From positions 88,615,340 to 88,679,339 of the forward strand of contig CM043971.1 in the NCBI GenBank assembly GCA_014529385.2: a stretch of 64,000 nucleotides of DNA. The letters are read 5' to 3'. Source of the DNA: Adiantum capillus-veneris (Eukaryota; Streptophyta; Polypodiopsida; Polypodiales; Pteridaceae). The translations under genes and the position numbers were made by a program. This document shows positions 1 to 11,874 of this stretch, one piece after another (within the stretch, counting starts at the first letter, position 1; each line of letters opens with the position of its first letter). The notes beneath the pieces were generated by a model. That model made no database searches. It was not told the origin of the DNA and was given only the letters and a program-made list of their open reading frames with translations.

Positions 1-1111
1 TACCTCAAACCCATGATATTTTGTACATGGGGGGTTTACATTCAAGGTCCACCACTTGTCCAACCTATTATCTCTAGTAGCATGAGTGGTTTGGTCTCAA
101 GATTCACCATTTTTCCACTCTATGTCATTCTATTAAGAATATATGGGTGCTAAGGTCCACCACTTGTCCAACCTATAAGGCATATCTTAAACTTTATTCT
201 TTCTCACCACTTGGAGTTACCAAGATAGGTTTTACATGGGAGTTTGGTTCCAAGGCCCACCACTTGTCCAAGCTAACTCTATTGAAACATAGAGAGAAGC
301 AAAGGTCCACCACTTGTCCAAGCTAGGCTCCATTGAAACATGGAGAGAAGGATGCTCCACCATTTGTCCAAGATAGGCTCCATTGAAACATGAAGGGAAG
401 CAATCTGCACCATGTCTCCAAGATTCTAGGATCCATTGAAATACCTTAAACCCACGATATTGTTTACATGTGGGGTTTAACGTCAAGGTCAGTCACTTTT
501 CCAAGCTATTATCCTAGTAGCACTAGTGGTTTGGTCTCAAGATTTACCACTTTTCCACTCTATGTCGTTATATTATGAAGATCTAGGTTCTAAGGTCGAC
601 CACTTGTCCAACCTATAAGGCTAGATCTTAAAGGGTATTATTTCTCACCACTTGGAATGACCATGATATGTTTTACATGGGGGTTTGGTTTCAAGGTCCA
701 CCACTTGTCCAAGCTAACTCTATGGAAACATAGAGAGAAGCAAAGGTCACCACTTGTCCAAGCTGTCCGGACTGAGACATTTAGAGAAGGATGATCCCCC
801 ATTGGTGGAAGATAGGCTTCATTGAAACATGAAAAGAAGCAAGTTGCACCATGTCTCCAAGATTCTAGGATCCATTGAAATACCTTAAACCCACGATATT
901 GTTTACATGTGGGGTTTAACGTCAAGGTCAGTCACTTTTCCAAGCTATTATCCCTAGTAGCATGAGTGGTTTGGTCTCAAGATTCACCACTTTTCCACTC
1001 TATGTCATTATATAAAGAAGATCTAGGTGTTAAGGTCGACCACTTGTCCAACCTATAAGCGTATATCTTAAAGGGTATTCTTTCTCACCACTTGAAATGT
1101 CCATGATATGT

Positions 1112-4100
1112 TTTACATAGGGGTTTGGTTCCAAGGTCCACCACTTATCCAAGCTAACTTTATTCTTCTCATAGAGAGAAGCAAAAGGTCCACCACTTGT
1201 CCAAGCTAGGCTCCATTGAAACATGGAGAGAAGGATGCTCCACCATTTGTCGAAGCTAACTCTATTGAAACATGGAAGGTTTACATTCAAGGTCCACCAG
1301 TTGTCCAACCTATTAACGCTAGTAGCATGAGGGGTTTGGTCTCAAGATTCACCACTTTTTCACTCTGTGTTATTATATTAAGAATATTTGGGTATTAAGG
1401 TCCACCACTTGTCCAACCTATAAGACTATATCTTAATGGTTATTCTTTCTGACCACTTGGAGTGACCATGAAAGGTTTTACATGGGGGGTTGGTTCCAAG
1501 GTCCACCACTTGTCCAAGCTAACTCTATTGAAACATAGAGAGAAGCAAAGGTCCACCACTTGTCTAAGCTAGGGTCTATTGAAACATGGAGAGAAGGATG
1601 CTCCACCATTTGTCCAAGATAGACTCCATTGAAACATGAAGAGAAGCAAGCTGCACCATATCTCCAAGATTCTAGACTCCATCGAAATACCTTAAACCCA
1701 CGTTATTTTGTACATGGGGAGTTTACATTCAAGATCAACAATTTGTCCAACCTATTATCGCTAGTAGCATGAGTGGTTTGCTCTCAAGATTCACCACTTT
1801 TCCACTCTCTATCATTATATTAAGAATATTTGGGTGTTAAGGTCCACCACTTGTCCAACCTATAAGACTATATCTTAATGGTTATTCTTTCTCACCCTTG
1901 AAAGACTATATCTTAATGGTTATCCCTAGCTATTATTGCTAGTAGCGTGAGTGGTTTGGTCTCAAGATTCACCACTTTTATTAAGAATATGTGGGTGTTA
2001 AGGTCCACCACTTGTCCAACCTATAAGGCTACATCTTAAAGGTTATTCTTTCTTACTACTTGGAGTGACCATGATAGGTTTTACATGGGGGTTTGGTTCC
2101 AAGGTCCACCACTTGTCCAAGCTAACTCTATTGAAACATAGAGAGAAGCAAAGGTCCACCCTTGTCTAAGCTAGGGTCCATTGAAACATGGAGAGAAGGA
2201 TGCTCCACCATTTGTCCAAGGTAGGCTCCATTGAAACATGAGGAGAATCAAGGTGCACCATGACTCCAAGATGCTAGGCTCCATCGAAAAACATTAAACC
2301 CATGATATGTCGTAGATGAGGGGTTTACATTCAAGGTCCAACACTTGTCCAAGCTATTATTGGTAGTAGCCTGAGTGGTTTGGTCTCAAGATTCACCACT
2401 TTTCCACTCTATGTCATTATATTAAGAATATGCGCGTGTTAAGGTCCACCACTTGTCCAACCTATAAGGCTACATCTTAAAGGTTATTCTTTATTACCAC
2501 TTGGAGTGACCATGATAGGTTTTACATGGGGGTTTGGTTCCAAGGTCCACCACTTGTCCAAGCTAACTCTATTGAAACATAGAGAGAAACAAAGGTCCAC
2601 CACTTGTCCAAGCTAGGGTCCATTGAAACATGGAGAGAAGGATGCTCCACCATTTGTCCAAGATAGGCTCCATTGAAACATGACGAGAAGCAAGCTGCAC
2701 CATGTCTCCAAGATGCTAGGCTCCATCGAAATACATTAAACCCACGATATTTCGTAGATGAGGGGTTTACATTCAAGGTCCACCACTTGTCCAAGCTATT
2801 ATTGCTAGTAGCCTGAGTGGTTTGGTCTCAAGATTCACCACTTTTATTAAGAATATGTGGGTGTTAAGGTCCACCACTTGTCCAACCTATAAGGCTACAT
2901 CTTAAAGGTTATTCTTTCTTACTACTTGGAGTGACCATGATAGGTTTTACATGGGGGTTTGGTTCCAAGGTCCACCACTTGTCCAAGCTAACTCTATTGA
3001 AACATAGAGAGAAGCAAAGGTCCACCCCTTGTCTAAGCTAGGGTCCATTGAAACATGGAGAGAAGGATGCTCCACCATTTGTCCAAGGTAGGCTCCATTG
3101 AAACATGAGGAGAAGCAAGGTGCACCATGTCTCCAAGATGCTAGGCTCCATCGAAAAACATTAAACCCACGATATGTCGTAGATGAGGGGTTTACATTCA
3201 AGGTCCACACTTGTCCAAGCTATTATTGCTAGTAGCCTGAGTGGTTTGGTCTCAAGATTCACCACTTTTCCACTCTATGTCATTATATTAAGAATATGCG
3301 CGTGTTAAGGTCCACCACTTGTCCAACCTATAAGGCTACATCTTAAAGGTTATTCTTTATTACCACTTGGAGTGACCATGATAGGTTTTACATGGGGGTT
3401 TGGTTCCAAGGTCCACCACTTGTCCAAGCTAACTCTATTGAAACATAGAGAGAAACAAAGGTCCACCACTTGTCCAAGCTAGGGTCCATTGAAACATGGA
3501 GAGAAGGATGCTCCACCATTTGTCCAAGATAGGATCCATTGAAACATGACGAGAAGCAAGCTGCACCATGTCTCCAAGATGCTAGGCTCCATCGAAATAC
3601 ATTAAACCCACGATATTTCGTAGATGAGGGGTTTACATTCAAGGTCCACCACTTGTCCAAGCTATTATTGCTAGTAGCCTGAGTGGTTTGGTCTCAAGAT
3701 TCACCACTTTTCACTCTATGTCATTAATTAAGAATATGCGGGTGTTAAGGTCCACCACTTGTCCAACCTATAAGGCTACATCTTAAAGGTTATTCTTTCT
3801 TACCACTTGGAGTGACCATGATAGGTTTTACATGGGGGTTTGGTTCCAAGGTCCACCCTTGTCCAAGCTAACTCTATTGAAACATAGAGAGAAACAAAGG
3901 TCCACCCACTTGTCCAAGCTAGGGTCCATTGAAACATGGAGAGAAGGATGCTCCACCATTTGTCGTCAAGACTAACTCTATTGAAACATGGGGGGTTTAC
4001 ATTCAAGGTCCACCACTTGTCCAAGCTATTAGCTAGTAGCACGAGTGGTTTTGGTCTCAAGATTCACCACTTTTTCACTCTATGTCATTATATTAAGAAT

Positions 4101-5054
4101 ATTTGGGTGTTAAGGTCCACCACTTGTCCAACCTATAAGGCTACATCTTAAGGTTATTCTTTCTACCACTTGGAGTGACCATGATAGGTTTTAAATGGGG
4201 GTTTGGTTCCAAGGTCCACCACTTGTCCAAGCTAACTCTATTGAAAATAGAGAGAAACAAAGGTCCACCACTTGTCCAAGCTAGGGTCCATTGAAACATG
4301 GAGAGAAGGATGCTCCACCATTTGTCCAAGATAGGCTCCATTGAAACATGAAGGGAAGCAATTGCACCATGTCTCCAAGATGCTAGGCTCCATCGAAATA
4401 CTTAAACCCACGATATTGTTTAGATGTGGGGTTTACATTCAAGGTCACCACTTGTCCAAGCTATTATCCCTAGTAGCACTGAGTGGTTGGGTCTCAAGAT
4501 TTACACACTTTTTCACTCTATGTCATTATATTAAGAATATCTAGGTTTAAGGTCCACCACTTGTCCAACCTATAAGGCTACATCTTAAAGGTTATTCTTT
4601 CTTACCACTTGGAGTGACCATGATAGGTTTTACATGGGGGTTTGGTTTCAAGGTCCACCACTTGTCCAAGCTAACTCTATTGAAACATAGAGAGAAGCAA
4701 AGGTCCACCATTGTCTAAGCTAGGCTCCATTGAAATTTGAGAGAAGGATGCTCCACCATTTGTGGAGATAGGCTCATTGAAACATGAAAAGAAGCAAGTT
4801 GCACCATGTCTCCAAGATTCTAGGCTCCATTGAAAAACATTAAACCCACGATATGTTTACATGAGGGGTTTACGTCAAGGTCAGTCACTTTTCAAGCTAT
4901 TATTGCTAGTAGCATGAGTGGTTTGGTCTCAAGATTCACCACTTTTCCACTCTATGTCATTATATAAGATATTAGGTGTTAAGGTCAACCACTTGTCCAA
5001 CCTATAAGCTATATCTTAAAGGGTATTCTTTTCACCACTTGGAATGTCCATGAT
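1112..5054. repeat. Higher-order repeat copy 1 of satellite A
   Basis: Unit spacings from 1112 run 363, 607, 439, 426, 441, 439, 363, 438, 427 and then the same order restarts at 5055. Private variants recur at the same offset: a unit with TTTATTCTTCTCATAGAGAG near 1149 returns near 5107, and CCAGTTGTCCAACCTATTAA near 1297 returns near 5240. Inside the copy two alternating unit types form a dimer of about 866 bp (2082+2521 and 2947+3388). Confidence 0.85.
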
Positions 5055-8000
5055 AGGTTTTACATGGGGTTTAGTTCCAAGGTCCACCACTTGTCCAAGC
5101 TAACTTTATTCTTCACATAGAGAGAGCAAAAGGTCCACCACTTGTCCAAGCTAGGGTCCATTGAAACATGGAGAGAAGGATGCTCCACCATTTGTCGAAG
5201 CTACTCTATTGAAACATGGAAGGTTACATTCAAGGTCCACCAGTTGTCCAACCTATTAACGCTAGTAGATGAGGGGTTTAGGTCTCAAGATTCACCACTT
5301 TTTCACTCTATGTTGTATATTAAGAATATTTGGGTTATTAAGTCCACCACTTGTCCAACCTATAAGGCTATATCTTAAGGTTATTCTTTCTGACTCACTT
5401 GGAGTGACCATGAAAGGTTTTACATGGGGGTTTGGTTCCAAGGTCCACCACTTGTCCAAGCTAACTCTATTCAAACATAGAGAGAAGCAAAGGTCCACCA
5501 CTTGTCTAGCTAGGGTCCATTGAAACATGAGAGCAGGATGCTCCACCATTTGTCCAAGATAGGCTCCTTGAAACATGAAGAGAAGCAAGCTGCACCATGT
5601 CTCAAGATTCTAGAATCCATCGAAATACCTTAAACCCACGTTATTTTGTACATGGGGAGTTTACATTCAAGATCACAATTTGTCCAACTATTATCGCTAA
5701 TAGCATGAGTGGTTTGGTCTCAAGATTCACCACTTTTCACTCTCTATCATTATATTAAGAATATTTGGTGTAAGGTCCACCACTTGTCCAACCTATAAGA
5801 CTATATCTTAATGGTTTTTCTTTTAATTGAAAGGATATATTTAATGGTTATCCAGGCTATTATTTGCAAGTAGCCTGAGTGGTTGTCTCAAGATTCAACC
5901 ACTTTTATAAGAAATATGAGGGTGTTAAGGTCCACCACTTGTCCAACCTATAAAGTCTACATCTAATTTGGAATTATTCTTTCTTACTACTTGGAAGGTG
6001 ACCATGATAGGTTTTTACATGGGGGTTTGGTTCCAGGTCACCACCTTGTCCAGCTAACTCTATTTGAAACATAGAGAGAAGCAAAGGTCCACCCTTGTCT
6101 AAGCTCGGGTCCATTGAAACATGGAGAGAAGGATCCACATTTGTCCAAGGTGGCTCCATTGAAACATGAGGAGATTCAAAGTGCACCATGTCTCCAAGAT
6201 GCTAGGCTCCATCGGAAAAACATTAAACCCACGATATGTCGTAGATGAGGGGTTTACATTCAAGGTCCACCACTTGTCCAAGCTATTATTGCTAGTAGCC
6301 TGAGTGGTTTGGTCTCAAGATTCACCACTTTTCCACTCTATGTCATTATATTAAGAATATGCGCGTGTTAAGGTCCACCACTTGTCCAACCTATAAGGCT
6401 ACATCTTAAAGGTTATTCTTTATTACCACTTGGAGTGACCATGATAGGTTTTACATGGGGGTTTGGTTCCAAGGTCCACCACTTGTCCAAGCTAACTCTA
6501 TTGAAACATAGAGAGAAACAAAGGTCCACCACTTGTCCAAGCTAGGGTCCATTGAAACATGGAGAGAAGGATGCTCCACCATTTGTCCAAGATAGGCTCC
6601 ATTGAAACATGACGAGAAGCAAGCTGCACCATGTCTCCAAGATGCTAGGCTCCATCGAAATACATTAAACCCACGATATTTCGTAGATGAGGGGTTTACA
6701 TTCAAGGTCCACCACTTGTCCAAGCTATTATTGCTAGTAGCCTGTGAGTGGTTTGGTCTCAAGATTCACCACTTTTATTAAGAATATGTGGGTGTTAAGG
6801 TCCACCACTTGTCCAACCTATAAGGCTACATCTTAAAGGTTATTCTTTCTTACTACTTGGAGTGACCATGATAGGTTTTACATGGGGGTTTGGTTCCAAG
6901 GTCCACCACTTGTCCAAGCTAACTCTATTGAAACATAGAGAGAAGCAAAGGTCCACCCCTTGTCTAAGCTAGGGTCCATTGAAACATGGAGAGAAGGATG
7001 CTCCACCATTTGTCCAAGGTAGGCTCCATTGAAACATGAGGAGAAGCAAGGTGCACCATGTCTCCAAGATGCTAGGCTCCATCGAAAAACATTAAACCCA
7101 CGATATGTCGTAGATGAGGGGTTTACATTCAAGGTCCAACACTTGTCCAAGCTATTATTGCTAGTAGCCTGAGTGGTTTGGTCTCAAGATTCACCACTTT
7201 TCCACTCTATGTCATTATATTAAGAATATGCGCGTGTTAAGGTCCACCACTTGTCCAACCTATAAGGCTACATCTTAAAGGTTATTCTTTTTACCACTTG
7301 GAGTGACCATGATAGGTTTTACATGGGGGTTTGGTTCCAAGGTCCACCACTTGTCCAAGCTAACTCTATTGAAACATAGAGAGAAACAAAGGTCCACCAC
7401 TTGTCCAAGCTAGGGTCCATTGAAACATGGAGAGAAGGATGCTCCACCATTTGTCCAAGATAGGCTCCATTGAAACATGACGAGAAGCAAGCTGCACCAT
7501 GTCTCCAAGATGCTAGGCTCCATCGAAATACATTAAACCCACGATATTTCGTAGATGAGGGGTTTACATTCAAGGTCCACCACTTGTCCAAGCTATTATT
7601 GCTAGTAGCCTGAGTGGTTTGGTCTCAAGATTCACCACTTTTCCACTCTATGTCATTAAATTAAGAATATGCGCGTGTTAAGGTCCACCACTTGTCCAAC
7701 CTATAAGGCTACATCTTAAAGGTTATTCTTTATTACCACTTGGAGTGACCATGATAGGTTTTACATGGGGGTTTGGTTCCAAGGTCCACCACTTGTCCAA
7801 GCTAACTCTATTGAAACATAGAGAGAAACAAAGGTCCACCACTTGTCCAAGCTAGGTCCATTGAAACATGGAGAGAAGGATGCTCCACCATTTGTCGAAG
7901 CTAACTCTATTGAAACATGGGGGGTTTACATTCAAGGTCCACCACTTGTCCAAGCTATTAGTGCTAGTAGCACGAGTGGTTTTGTCTCAAGATTCACCAC

Positions 8001-8720
8001 TTTTTCACTCTATGTCATTATATTAAGAATATTAGGGTGTTAAGGTCCACCACTTGTCCAACCTATAAGGCTATATCTTAAAGGTTATTCTTTCTCACCA
8101 CTTGGAGTGACCATGATAGGTTTTAAATGGGGGTTTGGTTCCAAGGTCCACCACTTGTCCAAGCTAACTCTATTGAATAATAGAGAGAAGTAAAGGTCCA
8201 CCACTTGTCCAAGCTAGGGTCCATTGAAACATGGAGAGAAGGATGCTCCACCATTTGTCCAAGATAGGCTCCATTGAAACATGAAGAGAAGCAAGATGCA
8301 CGATGTCTCCAAGATGCTAGGCTCCATCGAAATACCTTAAACCCACGATATTTCGTAGATGGGGGGTTTACTTTCAAGGTCCACCACTTGTCCAAGCTAT
8401 TATCGCTAGTAGCATGGTTTGGTCTCAAGATTCACCAGTTTTCCACTCTATGTCATTATATGAAGAATATCTGGGTGTTAAGGTCCACCACTTGTCCAAC
8501 CTATAAGGCTATATTCTAAATGATATTTTTTTTGACCACTTGGAATGTGCATGATATGTTTTACATGGGGTTTTATTCCAAGGTCCACCACTTGTCCAAG
8601 CTAGATCTATTACATATATATTATACATACAATATTCAACTAGATTCCCTACCTATCATGTCCAGTAGCATGGATGCTCTAGCTTGAAGGTCCACCACTT
8701 GTCCAACCTATACTCTCTTA
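5055..8720. repeat. Higher-order repeat copy 2 of satellite A (incomplete)
   Basis: Unit spacings 366, 597, 433, 427, 441, 442, 359, 440 match copy 1 in order. Equivalent landmarks are about 3,929-3,943 bp apart. The copy ends near 8,720, where unrelated AT-rich sequence starts, so it is about one half-unit short of a full copy. The first kilobase carries many one-base deletions relative to copy 1. Confidence 0.85.
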
Positions 8721-8751
8721 TGTAAGGGAGATCTCGCTATAAATTCAAAAC

Positions 8752-8835
8752 CTTCCCGCCTAAATTTAAAATATCCCTCCCAAATCTTAAATATCCCGCC
8801 TAAATTTTAAACTATCCCGCCCAAATTTTAAAATT
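8752..8835. repeat. Short AT-rich tandem repeat
   Basis: Three to four degenerate copies of a roughly 23-bp unit of the form CCCGCCTAAATTTTAAAATAT mark the edge of satellite A. Confidence 0.6.
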
Positions 8836-9600
8836 CAAACTTTTTTATAAAAATTTAAATTTTACTACTTAAATTTAAAATATTCCACGCAAAATTGATT
8901 TTAAATTCAAGTTTACCACAAAAAGATATCATTATACCACCTAAATTCAAATATGCAAACCTCAAATCATTATATTGTACATAAATTCAAACAAATTCAA
9001 ATTAACAAGCCTAAACTGATATTAGTTTGCATAGATATGAATTTATCACACCTAAATTATGTCACCATGTTAGAGAGAGTGGTTAGAGAATTTGAACAAG
9101 GTCCACCACTTGTCCAACCTAGATACCAAGAAGGATTGAGTGTACAAGGTATTGTTTGGAGGTCCTTATAGTCCATTGGTCTTAAGGTCCACCACTTGTG
9201 GTAAGGGTCACCAAAAAGTGTATATATTCATCCAAAGAAATACACGTATTTTTGGTCTACATGTCCTAGTTTAAACCATTTATGTCCATTAGGTGTATCA
9301 CTAAACAACACTACTATTTTTGAGAAACAGAAGTTACAATCATATCTACAAATGGATTAGAGGAAAATCAGCTCAGCATACATCCAGAACTCGCTACAAG
9401 AATCGACTTTAACAGATCACGCAAGTAAGTCTTCCATTCAATTTTACTAGTATTACAATGTGTTAGTTATTTGTGATATTTATGTATGTATATATACTAT
9501 GTGTGCATATCGTAATTAAGTGTAATTGTGTATCTGCATTATGTATGAGTATTACAATGAAATAACACAAATATACATACATACACATAGATAACACAGA
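8836..9600. other. Non-coding AT-rich spacer with stray satellite cores
   Basis: I see no credible gene here. Two isolated copies of the satellite core lie at about 9,099-9,118 and 9,185-9,199 (the second diverging after CCACTTGTGG). This shows that the core motif can exist outside a full satellite unit. Confidence 0.6.
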
Positions 9601-9648
9601 CGCACACATACATGAGCATGTATTTTCAAGAGAGAGATAGCAAATACA

Positions 9649-9680
<32 letters not shown>

Positions 9681-9965
9681 TAAATAACTGTTTTTTAGAG
9701 AGAGGAGAGAGAAAGATAACAGATTTCACTGTGTTTATGTATGTGGAAGAGAGGAAGACGATGTATGGGAATATGTGCACGTATTTTCAAGAGAGAGACA
9801 ACAAGATAACAGATTTCATTGTGGTTATGTATGTGGAAGTGAGGAAGACGATGTGTGGGAATATGTGCATGTATTTTCAAGAGAGAGACAGCAAGATAAC
9901 AGATTTCACTGTGGTTATGTATGTGGAAGAGAGGAAGACGATGTGTGGGAATATGTGTATGTGTG
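9600..9965. repeat. 90-bp tandem repeat
   Basis: The marker TTCACTGTG/TTCATTGTG falls at 9,724, 9,814 and 9,904, an exact 90-bp period, with a weaker copy upstream from about 9,610. The flanks are GA-rich simple sequence. The period is a multiple of three, so one frame stays open (start at 9,775) and gives a 30-residue repeated peptide. With no start context or homology I treat it as repeat and not as a gene. Confidence 0.8.
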
Positions 9966-9999
9966 CGGGGATACTTTAAACTATGTATCTCTGTCTTTT

Positions 10000-10545
10000 G
10001 ACGAGAGAGTGTGTGTGCAAGAAGAGTTACAGAGAACCATCTTCTCTATATGGAGAAAGACAGAGAGTGAGAGAGAGAGAAATACCTGTTTTTTCTCTAT
10101 TCGTGAGGTGTGCAATGTCTCCTGAGAAGACTGCCCGATCCTGCCCTTCTGGAAAGCGTTGTGTACGCTGCTGTTTCTTTGTCTTGTGCGCGAACTTTCA
10201 ATCCTGTGCACTCCACCTGTGTGTTGTGTACGATGCCGAGCTTGCTCCTCTACGCGCGCGTATACTCCAACTGTGTGCGATCCGTGTGCGCTTTCTGTGT
10301 TTTTGCTGCTCGCCTGCTTTCTCTGTGTGCGTTTCTCGTGCGCTCTCTGTGTGCCTAATCTTGATAGGGTTTATTAGAATGCCACGTATGCTACAAGTCC
10401 ATGTTTTATCATAGGATTAAAAAAAACAAAAGCAATATAAAAAATTAACCAATTCACACGGCCAAAATTAAAGAAATCATGGTTGAAAATATGAAAAACA
10501 TGCATAACTCTATACTAGGAATTCACTTTAAAAAAAAAAAATCTC
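10000..10545. other. Non-coding spacer, TGTG-rich then AT-rich
   Basis: TGTGTG/CTCTCT-rich low-complexity sequence to about 10,370, followed by AT-rich sequence. The overlapping open frames on the plus strand are composition artefacts with no recognisable domain. Confidence 0.5.
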
Positions 10546-10760
10546 TGGGCGCTGCCGCCCCTTGACCCCGCCCGGGGCGCTGCCCCGGACCCCGCCCAGA
10601 ACAATATCCCAAAATCAAACTCCCAAGCCCCGCCATCGAGAGCGCTATATTCCACATCCCCATCAAGAGCGCTATCCCCAAACCTCACGTGGAAGCGCTG
10701 CCTTGTCACCCCATTGTGGCATTGCCCTAAGACCCCGCATCTGGAGTGCTAAATGGGAAC
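10545..10760. repeat. GC-rich dispersed repeat, probably SINE- or MITE-like
   Basis: A sharply GC-rich block (GGGCGCTGCCCCGGACCCCG and similar) preceded by a run of A residues, embedded in AT-rich DNA. This sort of GCTGCCCC-rich block recurs in plant genomes as a dispersed repeat, which is my recollection and not shown here. No second copy lies in the window. Confidence 0.35.
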
Positions 10761-10889
10761 ATTCTTCATTAGTGAAATTTTGAACATAAATTATATTAGC
10801 ATATACTTAAATATAATACAAATATTAACATATTAGCTATACTACTAATTTACTATAGCAGTTCTAGATTATGTCCCATACTATATTTA

Positions 10890-11874
10890 AGGTGCCAAAG
10901 GTTTGGCCTTATGGTCCTAGATTTAGCCAAGTGGTCAACACATATAGGACCAAGTGCACACTGTGCCACAAAACTTGGCCACCACTTCACTTGCCAAAGT
11001 TTAGGCCACATGGTCAATCCTAACTTTCCAATGTTCTTATTATGTCACCTTTTGCCTCGTGGAAAACCTAGGCTTGTTTTCACATACTCAGGCACTTCAA
11101 GCCACAATAAATTGTCATTACTCTTCGACAACCCTTTTGTTCAAGTCTTTGAAAAAACATTGTTTAAGGCCACCCTAAACCATTTTCATTTAGGGGTGTC
11201 TAAAACTAGCTTTTTGGCAATTCGAGAAGAAAATGGTCAAAGTTTTATACTTAGTTTTAACCACTTGACCAATTCAAATATTGGAAAGCAAGGTCTTGTA
11301 ATACTTTTCTTTGGACATCACACATTAAAACTAGGTCCCTCACTTGTCCAAGCTATGCTCTAATACAATAAAGGGCTTTTGGTTTCAAGATGCACCACTT
11401 TCCCAACCTTGATTCCATTAAAGAAGCTAGCTCTACTTAGACATTTAATAGCAAGGTCTTGCAGCAGTTCAGATTGAACATTTTCCATGGCAGCTAGGTC
11501 CACCACTTATCTAAGCTATGCTCTAATAGAGTAAGGGGGTTTTGGTTTCAAGATCCACCACTTGTCCAAACTTGATTTGGGAAGCAAGGTCCTATAATAG
11601 TTTGCTTTGGACATTCACCATTACAACTAAGTCCACCACTTCTCCAAGCTATGTTCTAATACACTAAGGAGGTTTTGGTTTCAAGGAGAACCACTTGTAC
11701 GACTCTGTTTTTGGAAGTAAGGTCTTTACATAGTTCACCTTGGACCTTGGACATTGGATACTACAACTAAGCCCACCACTTGTCCAAGATATCCTCTATA
11801 TATAGCCAAAGGGTTTGGGTTTCAAGATTCACCACTTTTCCAACCTTTCTTCCATTAAAGAAAGGAGGGGCTTT
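10890..11874. repeat. Diverged satellite B copies
   Basis: Degenerate units with CAAGCTATGCTCTAATA and the (A)GGTCCACCACTT core, spaced irregularly. Similarity to the tidy array downstream rises from left to right, as expected at the decaying edge of a tandem array. Confidence 0.7.

Larger units (their letters stand above)
1..8720. repeat. Satellite A, tandem array with higher-order structure
   Basis: The whole stretch is tandem repeats. The landmark CATGGGGGTTTGGTTCCAAG recurs at about 231, 675, 1112, 1475, 2082, 2521, 2947, 3388, 3827, 4190, 4628, 5055, 5421, 6018, 6451, 6878, 7319, 7761, 8120 and 8560, so units are mostly 426-444 bp, with regular short (about 363) and long (about 600) variants. 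Each unit holds several copies of the core AAGGTCCACCACTTGTCCAA separated by unlike spacers. The array is cut by the left window edge. Open frames of 60-105 codons on both strands merely repeat with the satellite and I do not regard them as genes. Confidence 0.95.

Noticed and set aside
232-8428. Many minus-strand frames of 70-105 codons with near-identical peptides (WTSGGPWNQTPM endings)
   Set aside because: They repeat with satellite A, differ through frameshifts between units, and have no start context or known domain.
9775-10125. 116-codon frame with 30-residue repeats
   Set aside because: It is explained by a 90-bp tandem repeat, and GA-rich low complexity continues on both sides.
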